Origin: Nectonema munidae
Taxonomy: Eukaryota; Nematomorpha; Nectonematoida; Nectonematidae
DNA length: 64,000 nucleotides
Direction: 5' to 3'
NCBI GenBank assembly: GCA_030549495.1
Contig: JAUIRK010000105.1
Location: 558,001 to 622,000 of the forward strand
In this document: piece by piece, positions 26,617-38,100 of the stretch
Numbering within the stretch: position 1 is the stretch's first letter
How the letters are laid out: each line of letters starts with the position of its first letter
Made by a program: the position numbers and the translations under genes
Notes under the pieces: model-generated
What the model was told of the DNA's origin: nothing
The model's database searches: none
Seen by the model: only the letters and a program-made list of their open reading frames with translations

Positions 26617-28532
26617 AAATTTTATTTTATTTTATTATATTTAACATAACATAATACATAATTTATTGCGAAAAAACTCATCGAGTCTGTTTTTAAAAAC
26701 ATTCAAGGAAGGGGCAACAAAATCAGGCAATGCATTCCAGTCATATATCATACGTTGAGTAAAAAATCTTTTCAGATATAACTTTTTGCAATGTCGCTTT
26801 TTAAACTTGAAGGAATGAAAACTTTGTAGTCTTTCAGAAAACTCAGGTTAAATTTGTGAAGCCAATTTCAACTTTCCATTTGCTATGTTGTAAACGGTAA
26901 TCATATCATTTCTTTTAAACCTATACATCATGGAAGGCAAAATCAATTTTTCAATCTTTCTTTATAGCTAAAATGTTTCATTCCTAATATCTTTTTAGTA
27001 TTTACTTCTCTGCACTCTTTCAATATTTGCAACATCACAGGAGTGGAAGGGAAAGGCAACAACATTACCATACTCTAAAATAGGCCTGATGAGGGTTTTA
27101 TACCAAAGCAATGCTATGTTGGCATCAAATAGAGCAAACCTTTTGTAAAATTGATGAAAAACTTGAAAGGCTTTATGAACTCTTGTTGAAATATTTTCTC
27201 TTGGATCAAGATTAAAGTTTACACTTACTCCTAAGTCTTTTTGTGAATCTACTTTATTTAGTTTGTGTCCGCCAATGAAGTGAGACTGAATACTTTGCGA
27301 TCCAATTTGCAGATGAGTACACTTGTCTAGATTTAATTTCATCTCCCATCTACTACACCAATGAAAGATCCGCACTAAATCATTCTGCAAGCAACTTCTA
27401 CCATGAGGATCAGATACATTATAAATTTTAATATCGTCAGCAAACACTTTTATTTTAGAATTTATCATGTTCAAAAGATCATTGAGAAATATATTGAACA
27501 GCAAAGGTCCAAGCACGGATCCCTGCGGTACTCCGCTTGTAACCAGCTTTTCATGAGAATGAGTGCCATTGACAACAACAATTTGTTTTCTATCTTTAAG
27601 ATAATTTTTCAATAACCCAAGTAAATAACCTTTAACACCAAATGACTCCAGCTTATCGGCTAAATACTTATGGGAAATAGAATCAAAAGCCTTATGAAAG
27701 TCTAGATAAATTACATCAACTGTATCATTTAGCTCTAGTAGATGAACTACGTCATTTTGAAACTCTATAGAAGGTTTGTAATTGTAGATTTACCATTCAT
27801 GCACCCATGCTGATTGAAAAGTTGAAAGCTATCTATATGACACATAATTTTATTAGTTATAAATGACTCAATTACTTTTGATAGAATTGGATTAAGTCTT
27901 ATAAGTCTGTAATTCTGACAAAGTTTCTTATTTCCACTTTTTAAAACAGGTATGACTAAGGCCGTTTTCCAGGCATCTAGAAATTTTTGTTTCAATAATG
28001 ACTTTTCAAAAATTATTTTAACTGGTTCTGCTATTACTTCATACAGTTCACAGATGACATGAGGATGTAAATTATCAATACCAGGAGACTTAAACTTATT
28101 CAATTTTTTCAACTTACTACCTATTTCAACTACATCAAAGTTAATGCAGTCAATAGAAGCGTGACAAGTAGACAAAAAGTTTCTTTTATCACAATTGGTA
28201 CCAAAATTTGGAAAACAAGAACTAAAATACTCACTAAACACATTAGCTCTTTCAACATCAGTGATGGCGGATAATCCATTATATCCAACTAGTTCAGAAA
28301 AACTTTTGTTGGGCTTTTGATTTATGTACGACCAAACCTTTTTAGGATTATATTTATAATTGGAAAGAAGTTTGCTCTCATAAGATATTCTAGCTTTGCG
28401 CTTCTCGTTCCTCAAAGTATTAGATATTTGTTTGAATTGGTCATACATATGTCTACTTCTAGATTTGGAGTAATTAGCAAAGAGTTTTTTTTCTTTGATT
28501 ATTATTTGTCTAGTTTTGTTATCAAACTGACT
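26617..28532 (-). mobile_element. Jockey/CR1-like LINE, 5'-truncated
   Basis: A minus-strand non-LTR retrotransposon holding the end of the pre-RT region, the whole reverse transcriptase and the C-terminus. Visible motifs are KFKSPGIDNLHPHVI (RT motif 0/1), YLDFHKAFDS (catalytic Asp of motif A), SGVPQGSVLGPLLFNIFLND (motif B region), KVFADDIKIY (motif C Asp-Asp) and a C-terminal WNALPDFV block. The reading frame is broken about once near 27770 (after GKSTITNLL) and again after ERVQRSKY. The 5' end stops near 28532 with SQFDNKTRQ. The 3' tail is a TAAAA-type repeat at 26617-26640. It is a truncated, inactive copy. Confidence 0.85.
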
Positions 28533-29640
28533 TTAAAAAATAAAATGGAAAACATATGTTTTTATTAAAATAAAAAGAAAGAAGTAGAAATCTTAAATGC
28601 GATAAAAAGGAAAAAGTTCATTCAAAATACGAGTTAATTAGTCGTTGAAAGAAATCAATCTAAAAAAGTGTTGATTATGGAGAGTCGCTAATGAAAAGAT
28701 TAATTTTCATCACAGCTGCTTCTTTACCAACTGGAAGTAGGACTAATAGGACGAAAGCCGTAACTTAAAACTATAGTAACGAAGCGTCAGTATATGCCTA
28801 CTTATGTTCACATTTTAATTCTTGAGAGAAAAGTTCCAGCGTGTTCTCTGATCATTTCTGCATACACTTTTAGGAAGCTTGTCTCGTTTTATCAGAAGAG
28901 CATGAGCTAATTCATTTGCCTTTTAATTTGTCTAAATAATTTAGCGAAATATTGTCATTATTGTTAATTAATGATGCCAAGTTTTTGTTAAAATATGATA
29001 TCTGAGTTATAGAAAGCCTGGATTAGCTATGCTCTTCAGGTGGTTCGCAAAAAGTAACCTTATTTTTTCATTTTCAAAAGGAACTCTGATTCCTAAAGTT
29101 TATTAGATGCCGACTCCAACTCCAACTCCAGCATACGCAGTCGTCTCACATCATTGAAGTCCATTTTTACACTTTTTATGGCCCATTTTGAAATAAGTAA
29201 TTTCAATCATGCAACTGATTCGTTATTTGGACCAATTTTGATTGAGATGTCATATGGATAAAAACATTTCTTGAAAGTGCCTGATGAGCAGAGTGATTGA
29301 AAATTGATCGTTCTTTATTGTATTTCACGAGTAAAGTTGCGATTTCATTTAAAAGAATATATACTCATTTTTTACTTATTTGATTAAATTTATACGGTGT
29401 TTTGAAAAAAAGCAAATTGTATTAATATTTACTATTTAACAAAATAGCCGCGATGCAGCTATAAGTTTTTGACATTCTAAAAGTGTATCTGGGTCACAAA
29501 CAAGAGTGCATGAAAAGAGAATTTCTTGAACTCGGAAGTAAAAAAGAGTGAAATGAGATGAAGGAATTGCTATTTTCACTTCTAAAGAAAAAAGTAAATA
29601 ATTCCTAAACATAATAATAATAATAATTCTCACAATATTT
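28533..29640. other. Gene-free stretch
   Basis: AT-rich; no coding or repeat signal recognised. Confidence 0.5.
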
Positions 29641-29649
29641 CACAGAACT

Positions 29650-29888
29650 TTTTTTCATGCACGCCGTCGTCCTCACACACGATGCACGTAGTTATGCTCT
29701 GCAGATTTCATTGAAGCGCGGTGGCCATTGTTGCATGCTTTCTTCACATGCATTCTCACGAGGAAAACAGTTTTCTGTAAGGGTCATGCCCAGGATAACA
29801 TCTTGACTTGCACTCACAGAGTCCTAGGATATCCAGTTACCTCACTAGTGCTTGCCAAATCTTCACAGTCTTGAGAAAAGTCTTCATA
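29650..29888 (-). pseudogene. Decayed EGF-like exon
   Basis: A GC-richer minus-strand block preceded by an acceptor-like CTGCTCAG. In separate frames it encodes cysteine-rich pieces (SQDCEDLASTSEVTGYP; LCECKSRCYPGHDPYRK; ENCFPRENACEESMQQWPP) with EGF-like spacing (C-x-C-x3-C and GHDPY in the place of the usual G-Y/F). Stops and frame changes interrupt it, so it looks like a dead exon of an EGF-type gene. It could have belonged to either EGF gene in this window or to a duplicate of one. Confidence 0.4.
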
Positions 29889-30106
29889 CCTGAGCAGGTT
29901 TGTTTGTGCAAAGTAAAAAGTTTAAGATATTAGAGCTAAAACACAATGGAGATGAAGAAGAATATGTGTTGAATAGCATCTTCAACATAGGAAAATCGAC
30001 TTCATTCAGCATTGTTTGCACGAGAACACGGTTTAAAGGTGAAAATATATATATATTTATGTAAAAGCTTATATGGATCATAACATATAACATAACATCT
30101 GCATCA

Positions 30107-30270
30107 TAACCAGCAGATGGCCAAGTGGTAAGAGCGTCGGGTCTCGATTCAGAAGAGTCTAGATTCGATTCTTGATTGAGACTATCCTTACAATCTGCCC
30201 AGCTATGGAAGATAATTCTTCCCTTGAATACCGTGATACCAACAGCCCTAAAAAAACTAAAAAAATCATG
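30107..30270 (+). repeat. SINE-B copy 2 (tRNA-derived)
   Basis: The head reads GGCCAAGTGGTAAGAGCG (A-box-like) and GATTCGATTCT (B-box-like) with tRNA-like spacing. A body block GACTATCCTTACAATCTG follows, then an A-rich tail. The body matches 19945-20055. It is a SINE rather than a tRNA gene because the acceptor arm does not pair and the body continues past the tRNA part. Confidence 0.6.
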
Positions 30271-31510
30271 GGAATCGGAGTTTTCTTTGAAAACAGACGC
30301 CTAAGCTCTGAAACGAGCAATCTTTGTTTAGCAGAATATTAAATTATCCAAAAAAACGAACTAAACTTGCATTGATAAAAAATCTTACATATTTTTTTAA
30401 AATTTATCGACAAAACTTGACTCACAAAATGGCGACAACTTGCATAATGGAATGAAATGTGGATCGCAAAAAATACGCAAAAATCTCGCCTATTTTAGTA
30501 TAACTAATACAAATATAAGGAAATTTAATGTCATACAAAAATATGTAGATGAAGCGAGACTGAGACTTCGTGATAAAAGAGAGTGAAATAAGACACCGTA
30601 AAACTTCTATTCATGAAAAAAGTAGATACGTTATAATAAATTTTCGCCCATTGTGGCCCTTTTTCCCTCAGAAAGCCTTTTACTGTCTATTAATTTAGTA
30701 TATAAAAAGATTATTTTACAAAATGAAATTCAAGGAAATTGGCAATAAAGAATATAAACTAAATTTGACACGGTTTTTATTAGGCTACAGATACCGCTTC
30801 CTTGTTCATTAATAAGATTTATATATACAGAAATATTTGCCTTTTGGAATGTGAAATTTTCCCGAGAATAAGCACAATTTCAACCTTTTTAAAATCCTAT
30901 TTTTCAAATAAATTAAAAATGTGCGATATATCTCAATGTTTTTAATTATTTAGTATGTAAAATTAACTAAAAATAATTTTTTAAAAATATTTGAAAAAAT
31001 GAAAAATAAAAAAATTATTTGAAACTTTAAAAAATTTATCTCTTTGTTTTAATCATAATTATCATTTTCCGTTTATTTCCGATTATTTCAATAAAATGTC
31101 GCATCAAACAAAATTTAAAAAAGACAAAATATAATTGAAAAATACAAATCAAAATTTAAAAAAGACAAGATATAGAATTGAAAAAGACAAAATAGAAATG
31201 CCATACCACATTTAACTCTCTAACTCATCCCTTTATTATTTGCATGACTAAGTTAACTACAAACTTTTTTGTTATTTTTTGTTGCACATATTCCTAAATT
31301 CCCGATATTTTGGCCTTCGACATTTTACCTGTCAACGATATGTCACTCGTCTTTAATTTCGCAAACTTCTTCAATATTAAACATCGTAAGCCTTTTATTA
31401 TGGTCATTTCAATTAATAAATTCAGTTTCACTATGTCATTTAAAGTATCAAGTTTATTATGAATTCTAATTGTAAAGACTTTTTATAATGATAACATCAC
31501 TACTCAAATA
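30271..31510. other. Gene-free stretch
   Basis: AT-rich; repeated AAAAAGACAAAATA-type phrases at 31110-31200. Nothing else recognised. Confidence 0.5.
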
Positions 31511-31512
31511 TA

Positions 31513-32060
31513 CAGTGAGGAAGCGTTATAACGTGGTAACCGGTATCCATAATAACTACTCGCTTTATAACTGATCCAATTTTCCAATACAAGTTATGTT
31601 TTTACATAGATAGGAGTAATCATTTTATTCCAAGAATTTTGAAGCTGAGTATTTCATATACGCCTGTAAAAATGGGAGCCCAGCAGTCCGGCGCTAAAGC
31701 TAAATTTCAGGGGGGGGGCTGAAATGGGGCAAAGAAACACATTTGCAAAAAATTTATTTCCTATATTACTTTATATCCTATATTACTTTGCTGAAAAGCA
31801 TGAAGTACTTCTGTATAAAAACCTATAGAAATCTCATATTATACATACACATACACCAGCATTTATATAAGATTATTGTGTACAATTTTTGCTAATTTAT
31901 TTTTCCTTTAAAAAGTGCATGGGGCAAAACCAAAAATTTTAGGGGGGCAAAGATTAATACAGGGGGGCACGTGCCCCAAAATTATATAGGTAGCGCGGGC
32001 ACTGGAGCCAAAACATAACCGCGTAAGCGATATAGCGCTATAATGATCCGAGTTATAACG
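31513..32060. mobile_element. Possible pogo/Tigger-like element, degraded, with nested MITE
   Basis: TA followed by CAGTGAGGAAGCGTTATAACG at the left and GTTATAACGGTT at the right resemble pogo-type ends. Between them lies the hAT MITE 31681-32004. The inverted ends are imperfect and the right boundary is unclear. Confidence 0.25.
31681..32004. mobile_element. hAT-type MITE with 5-bp target duplication, 324 bp
   Basis: It begins CAGCAGTCCGGCGCTAAAG and ends TAGCGCGGGCACTG, an imperfect inverted pair. GAGCC lies directly on both sides as a 5-bp target duplication. Subterminal G-runs and GGGGCACGTGCCCC form a hairpin. Non-coding. A 5-bp duplication is also seen around the hAT element at 55006-58339. 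Confidence 0.65.
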
Positions 32061-32079
32061 GTTCTTTAGAGAAAGACTC

Positions 32080-33779
32080 ATTATTGAAATAATCAAATGA
32101 GTTCAGTTACGTTTTTGACTTAAAACAAATTAATTAATTTAAACACCGATGTACATGACACTCCCAGATTAGATATTGACGAGTATACTAATGAATTTAT
32201 TACTAGCAAATATTTTTAATGACGTCATTGTTCTTGAGCTTCTATCCACGATAATTAAACGCATTTTCGTTAATATGCCCGATTTCTTTTAACCGATCGA
32301 TTTCCCTGTAAATTTTTACGAAATTTTTAGTCAATAGATCTACAATATATACATACATAAGATACACAATAGTTATTAAGAAAAAGGGAAAAGTCTAATG
32401 CAATTTTATAGTTACAAATACCAAAACATGAAAATATGGTTATGTATTGGCGTTTTAAAAAAGACATGATATAAAAACATAAGACATTGCATTACAGTAG
32501 TTTAAAATAGTTCAGAAGTATCTATACCTTTTTTAGTTCTAATTTGTTCTTTTGCAATTCAATTTACTCATTTTGCAATTCTTTTCTGTCCTAGGACAAA
32601 TAATAATTGGAAAAGACAATATAGAACTTAAAATGGTATATATATATGGGATTTTATTATGATTTACTTAAGGTTTTACCGGTTGAATTAAGGGTTGAAC
32701 TATGGTTAGGTTATGGTGAGTTAGTCAACTTTATAATCAGGTCAATTTTAATGAATTACTATCACTAGTGCTTATCTCACACTTTGAGTATTCAATTTTG
32801 ATTACCAAATTTAATGACTTTTTTTATGTTCAAAATTTTTTTCAATCTGAGTATCCGCGGAAAGTTTTATTTTTAAATCTGAATCTGCATAAATTTGTTA
32901 AATAAACTTTTTATTTTAAATGAAAGAAAGAAACTTAAAAGAAGACTGGTCCTGTTCCTAATGCGACAATACCTCCTGTAAAGACATAGCTTAATGTTTT
33001 ATATGCAATTCATGGTTTTGTTTTGAATGTCAAAGTTCGAACGAAAGTTTTAATCTGGTAATTGAAGATTTTTTCTTATGGATCTTGGATGGTCCAATAA
33101 AACTTTGTTTAAATGAACACTCAAATAAAAATAAGAAACCTGATTTCACTAGAAAGACTGGATTTTCAAAAGTAACTGAAATATTAAAAGACATTAAATT
33201 TAATATTCAAACATTGTCCAAAGTTTATTGAAACTCTGAACTTCCAGAAATTTTAAAAGAAATGCGATCTTAAATTAAAAATCCTCCTCTGAGAAGAGGA
33301 ACTTAAAGCTCCTCTGAGAAAAATGTCAAGAAAGATAATATAGCGTCTAAAAAACAGTTTCATATACAGATAACATAAAGAAAAAGCACTAAATTTTAGT
33401 TTATACTAAAGTTCAGAATATAAAAGATACATATACATCTCATTTTCACTATTTTATTATTTACATATCGTTGCTTTAAATAAGGAATTTCTACTCCGAA
33501 ACTAGTCAGCAACATCACAGTTTTTACAATTTTTTTATATTAGCTATAAAATTATTGTTGATAATATTATACCAAACTCTCAGTTCTGTTCCCATCAAAA
33601 AAGTTGTGAATTTGGAAAGCTCAATCTCATTAAAATTTCCAGATAAACCTTGATCAGATAAGGCCAAGGCTATCCTAAGTTCTAATAAAGGGAAGTTGAT
33701 TACTCAAAAAAAAGTTTTTCCTAAAATATCCATTTTACTTTCTTTAGAATAAATGATGAATCTATTTTACCTGCAATTC
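32080..33779. other. Gene-free stretch
   Basis: AT-rich sequence, no recognisable feature. Confidence 0.5.
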
Positions 33780-35110
33780 TTTTGAAAAATGAGGGTGTTG
33801 AAACCTTACTGAATGGAGATTCAATTTTCGACATCTCTTCTCGAAGCCTGCTGTGTGTTTTCATTGACAAGGCACTGATGTACCTCTTATGTCAAACTAT
33901 GAACAAATTGGTATCGATGGGGCATCGAATTCAGAAGCTTCCATCATTTCAACCAACCAACCTGCCATGCCACCCACACATATAAACACTGCTCTAACTG
34001 TTGTATGATAGTGCATACGTAATTCTAGTGTTTGTAGATTGTGTTCCTTGTCGCATAAAGGAACCGATTGCGCCAAAATCTAATAAAATTTAAATGCCTA
34101 AACAGTTCTAAAGATGACTCTGTTAATTCTAATCATTCTGCCCTGAGTATTCACAGTAAATTCGTTCAAATAGAGATCAACTTTATTAAAAAGTTGATTT
34201 AATTTATACAATAACTCTATTTTATATGCTTTGTTAACCTAAGATCTTCGTTGCCTGAATATTCATTCTAGATCTAGCACTTTTTTATACCGCCATCAGT
34301 TAACTCAATGCTATAACTTTACTATTCTAAGTTTCAATACACAATCTCTCAAAGCCAAATTTTGTGATCTTGAAATTGTAGTTGAACTTCTGAATTCTCG
34401 TTTAAACAATCCCATATCATTGATTTGTTTGCGAGAAACTTGGCCTTCTGAATACCATGATTCTTCTTTTATATTACCTTTGTATACGTTTGCCTCATCT
34501 CCTAGAAAGATATCTCTTCATGTCGGCCTTTGCTTTCTCATACATACGTCTTTATCTTTTAGTTTTGTTTCCTCTGGTAATTTTGATAGCATCTCTGAAT
34601 ACTTTTGTCTTAGACTCGCATTGGATCACTCGAAACGTGCATACTTTCTATCGTTTACCCAACATTTTGAGAACTACTTAAGTATTTTTTTGAGATACTT
34701 CTAACATCCTGCTTGGAGACTTTAATTTTGATCTTTTAACCCATAAAAGGATATCTTATTTTGCAGATATTTTATGCTTCCACTGTCAAACACTTTTATA
34801 CCTACTATAACTTCGCCTACTCGTCCGACTAGTGGTACCTTTTTAGACAACTTCTTCATACCTTCAAATAAGTTCGATTTCACATCATACGTGTTAAACT
34901 CAACCATTTCGAATCACTTCCCTATTCTTCTTTCACTAAAATATAAAATTAATCTAGGATTGAAACAAAAATCTATATTTGTTAAATCAGTTTTTATAAA
35001 TTATATTTTAAATTCTGACAGGATGACTCAAGCCCTCAGATATATAGATAACCCAGGATATTTAGCTTCATTCTTCAACTCCAAACTCGTCCAATATAAA
35101 AATTTATTTA
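33780..35110 (+). mobile_element. LINE 5' portion: ORF1 end and endonuclease
   Basis: A plus-strand LINE fragment. Near 33960-34080 a broken frame has HCSNCCMIVH and CVPC, possibly a zinc/PHD-type finger of ORF1. From 34320 the apurinic-type endonuclease is visible: SFNTQSLKAKF, then ICLRETW (the E of the active site, usually T-E-T-W), later ITSPTRPTSGTFLDNFF and STISNHFPI, which correspond to the conserved S-x-T-R...D and S-D-H-x-P motifs (D replaced by N here). The reading is broken in several places and no reverse transcriptase follows. The fragment ends against the exon at 35112. Confidence 0.7.
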
Positions 35111-35111
35111 G

Positions 35112-38100
35112 AAACAAAAACAGGATTCGTTTGCAATTGCGAAGGAAAACATGCTTCGTATATCAATGGAGCTTGCTCAGGTAAAAAGAAAATAAATCTT
35201 TTATACTTAATTTTATTAAATTAATTTAGATGCCTGTGAGCTCAAGTATGGCAAAATATGTGAACCCCATTCCTATTGTGCTGAAACATATAAACTACGA
35301 ATCTGTGTGTGCTTTTTCAATCGCAAAGAAGAATGCAAAAGTGAGAACTTTTAGCTCAGGCTTTCAATAAATTATTATATTTCTTAGAAAAAACATTTTT
35401 TTCTCTCCAAAATTCTCCTTATCATGACAGTGTTGTATGTCTAAATTGGTCAAGCCATTTTATTGTCATCGCGAAATGAGAAGCACTTTTAATGAAATTT
35501 TTAAACAAATTTAAATTCGACGAAGAAAAGAAAAATATCAATTTCTTTTAAATAAACAAAAAGTAATTATTTTTCTATTAGAATTTTATTTGTTGGAAAG
35601 TTCTTTGAAGAACTATAAAAGAAAAGCTTTTTTTGTAGTACAGAATTGAGCTGTTTTGGGTTAAAAAACTAAAATTTAAAATGTTATATAGAGACGATTC
35701 AAGAAAGAAAAAATCAAAATAGTTTATAGACAAAACTCATTTCATTTAAAGCATAGAAGAGTTATCAAGTTTCAAAAAGACTTGTGTAAAAATGTACATT
35801 AATATGATATATAAAAATTTAAGAACATAAAAAAATATCAGTGATTCTGATAAGACATGCTGAACTCAAATATACAAATATTGTTTTCTAATCATCTCTA
35901 ATTTATAAAATATATTTTCAAAAATAAAAACTTTTTAATTTTGTTTGCTCAGACAATTTAGTAAAAACAAAGAAAACCTTTTCTAATCAACTTAATTAAA
36001 CAATTTATAACTTATTAATTTTATAAATTCAACAAATAAAAAGCTTCGATTTTTAAAATATATTTTATAAGATTATGCAATAATTGGGATGATTTATTTT
36101 TAATCCAGTTTATGCGATAAAGTTGAAAAGTTAGTAATGTAGAAACTAAAATAATTATATTTGAATCAGGCAACGTTCAACACGATGCTAATTCTATTTA
36201 ATACCACCATAAGATAGAGATTATTGGAAACTAATTTTTAAAAGCACAAAATTTTTACACCCTTGTCTCCCCATTTTTATTATATCATATCACAGTCGGA
36301 GTAAACACTATTTTAAAAAAGATACACAGGAAAATGTTATATTTATTCTTATAAAATATTGACTTGCACAAAACACGGGTTGCATAAACAACAAATGTGG
36401 CTTTCTATTTTTTCTGACATTTGATAAATGTGTAGCAACGTTACATACTTATAATACTTTTTTATGTTAAAATTTGCTCATTCTCTGATTTGATGTAATA
36501 CAGATAGAGAGACAACTGGGTAAAAGCTGTTTCTAGCGATATCATAACCAAATATTACACTATCCACGTTATCACTTAAAGTTTGACAGGAATAAAAGTT
36601 TTTTTCATACATAAAAGTTTTATCTTTATCTACTAAATTTGACAATAAAATATTTTTAAATTCTAACTTATAATAATAAAAATTTAGGTAAATCAATGAC
36701 ATTACTTTGCGTTATTACCATCTGTAAATTTAATTTGCCAAAACTACCTGTCTGGAAACTATGTTGAAGAATGACAAAGAATACTTTCACGAAGTGTAAA
36801 ACCTTCATAAAAATTATCAACACTTTCTAGCTAATCAATTTAACATATGAAGAGATGTAGATCAAATGCGAACAAGTAAGTGTCGAGATCATAATCCTTA
36901 GAAGAAAATGGAAATGAATTAGACAAGAGAAAAAAGAACTTAATGTTGTAAGTCAAAGTAAAATAAAGTTAATGAAAACTTACGAAACGAATTTTTGGGA
37001 AAATGTTTTAGTAGACAAGTTTTATCTTTTTATTTTAAATATAAAAAACTTTCCTTTTGAAAATCTTGATAAAAATGCATAATTTTTTACATGTTAAATA
37101 TTTGGTCTTTTCTTTTGTACCTAAATGAACTTTATCGTCTTAGTTAAATAAAAATTTCCAAAAAAATGTATTGAAAATTTTTTACTTTTAAATAAAATGA
37201 AAAAGAAAAATATCTTTAAATTATTTTCGGAGAAAAATTTCAATTGCACGAAAATTTTTTGCTGGATTTATTTATATGAATTATTATATTTATTTATCGT
37301 CATTTTGTCATATTTTATTGCGTATCTCAGGCGAAAAAAGGGTAATGTCGTGGGTCTGTAAACAGATGGCTCGAAACTCACCTTTCTCATACGTCTTTGA
37401 CACTTTTGCCATATGTTTGGCGTGCCAACAACCAAGAGCTAGAAATACCAGTCTTCTATATATATTTTTAGGTATGTGCAACGAAACAAAATCACTCATT
37501 CAAGTGTCTCTCAAAAAAGATTTTTATTGCGCGTGTGACTCTGGCAGTGCATACGTGGATGGCATATGCAAACGTAAAACTTTTTTCACCACTTTTCTCC
37601 TGAGCTATTTTCAAAATTTAGCAATCTTGGCGCATTCCAAATCGTTCCTCAGTTCAATAAGGACATTTCCCAAAGGCTCAACCCAAATTGAATGGCGATC
37701 TGAAGCAAATATTAGTACTTGGGTGGAATTGGTAGAAAGATATGGATATAGAGCAGAGAGAATCAGAACAGAAGTTACTACTCGCAACTTCAAAGAATAT
37801 ATCGACGACCAAGAAGATATTCTAATCACCATGTTGAATTTGCAAATTTTCGCTTCTCCTTTTGACCAAAAATGGGAATATGATTTAAAATACACAGGAA
37901 ACCTAAGTATTTTTTATATACTTATTCTGTATAGATGCGGTTGGTTTTGTAGGAAATTATGCAATCATTTAAAAGTTAAAATTTTCAAGTTTGTACTTAC
38001 TTACATCAGAATAAAATGATCAATCGATCGAAAAATTATACTTGAGTAAAATACATGAAAAAGAAAAGATGTCCGGTTTTAAACTGAAATCATTAGAAAT

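Noticed and set aside
30107-30180. A functional tRNA gene
   Set aside because: A- and B-box-like motifs are present, but the ends do not form an acceptor stem. The sequence continues into a body shared with another locus and an A-rich tail, so it is a SINE.
37451-37471. A 21-bp intron between the 37331 block and exon 37472
   Set aside because: Too short for splicing. A donor at 37358 giving a 114-bp intron, or skipping the block entirely, both keep the frame and are more plausible.
37276-38019. A single 247-codon gene
   Set aside because: The frame stays open across short introns by chance. EGF cysteine spacing and splice signals show separate exons at 37472-37573 and 37622-37906.
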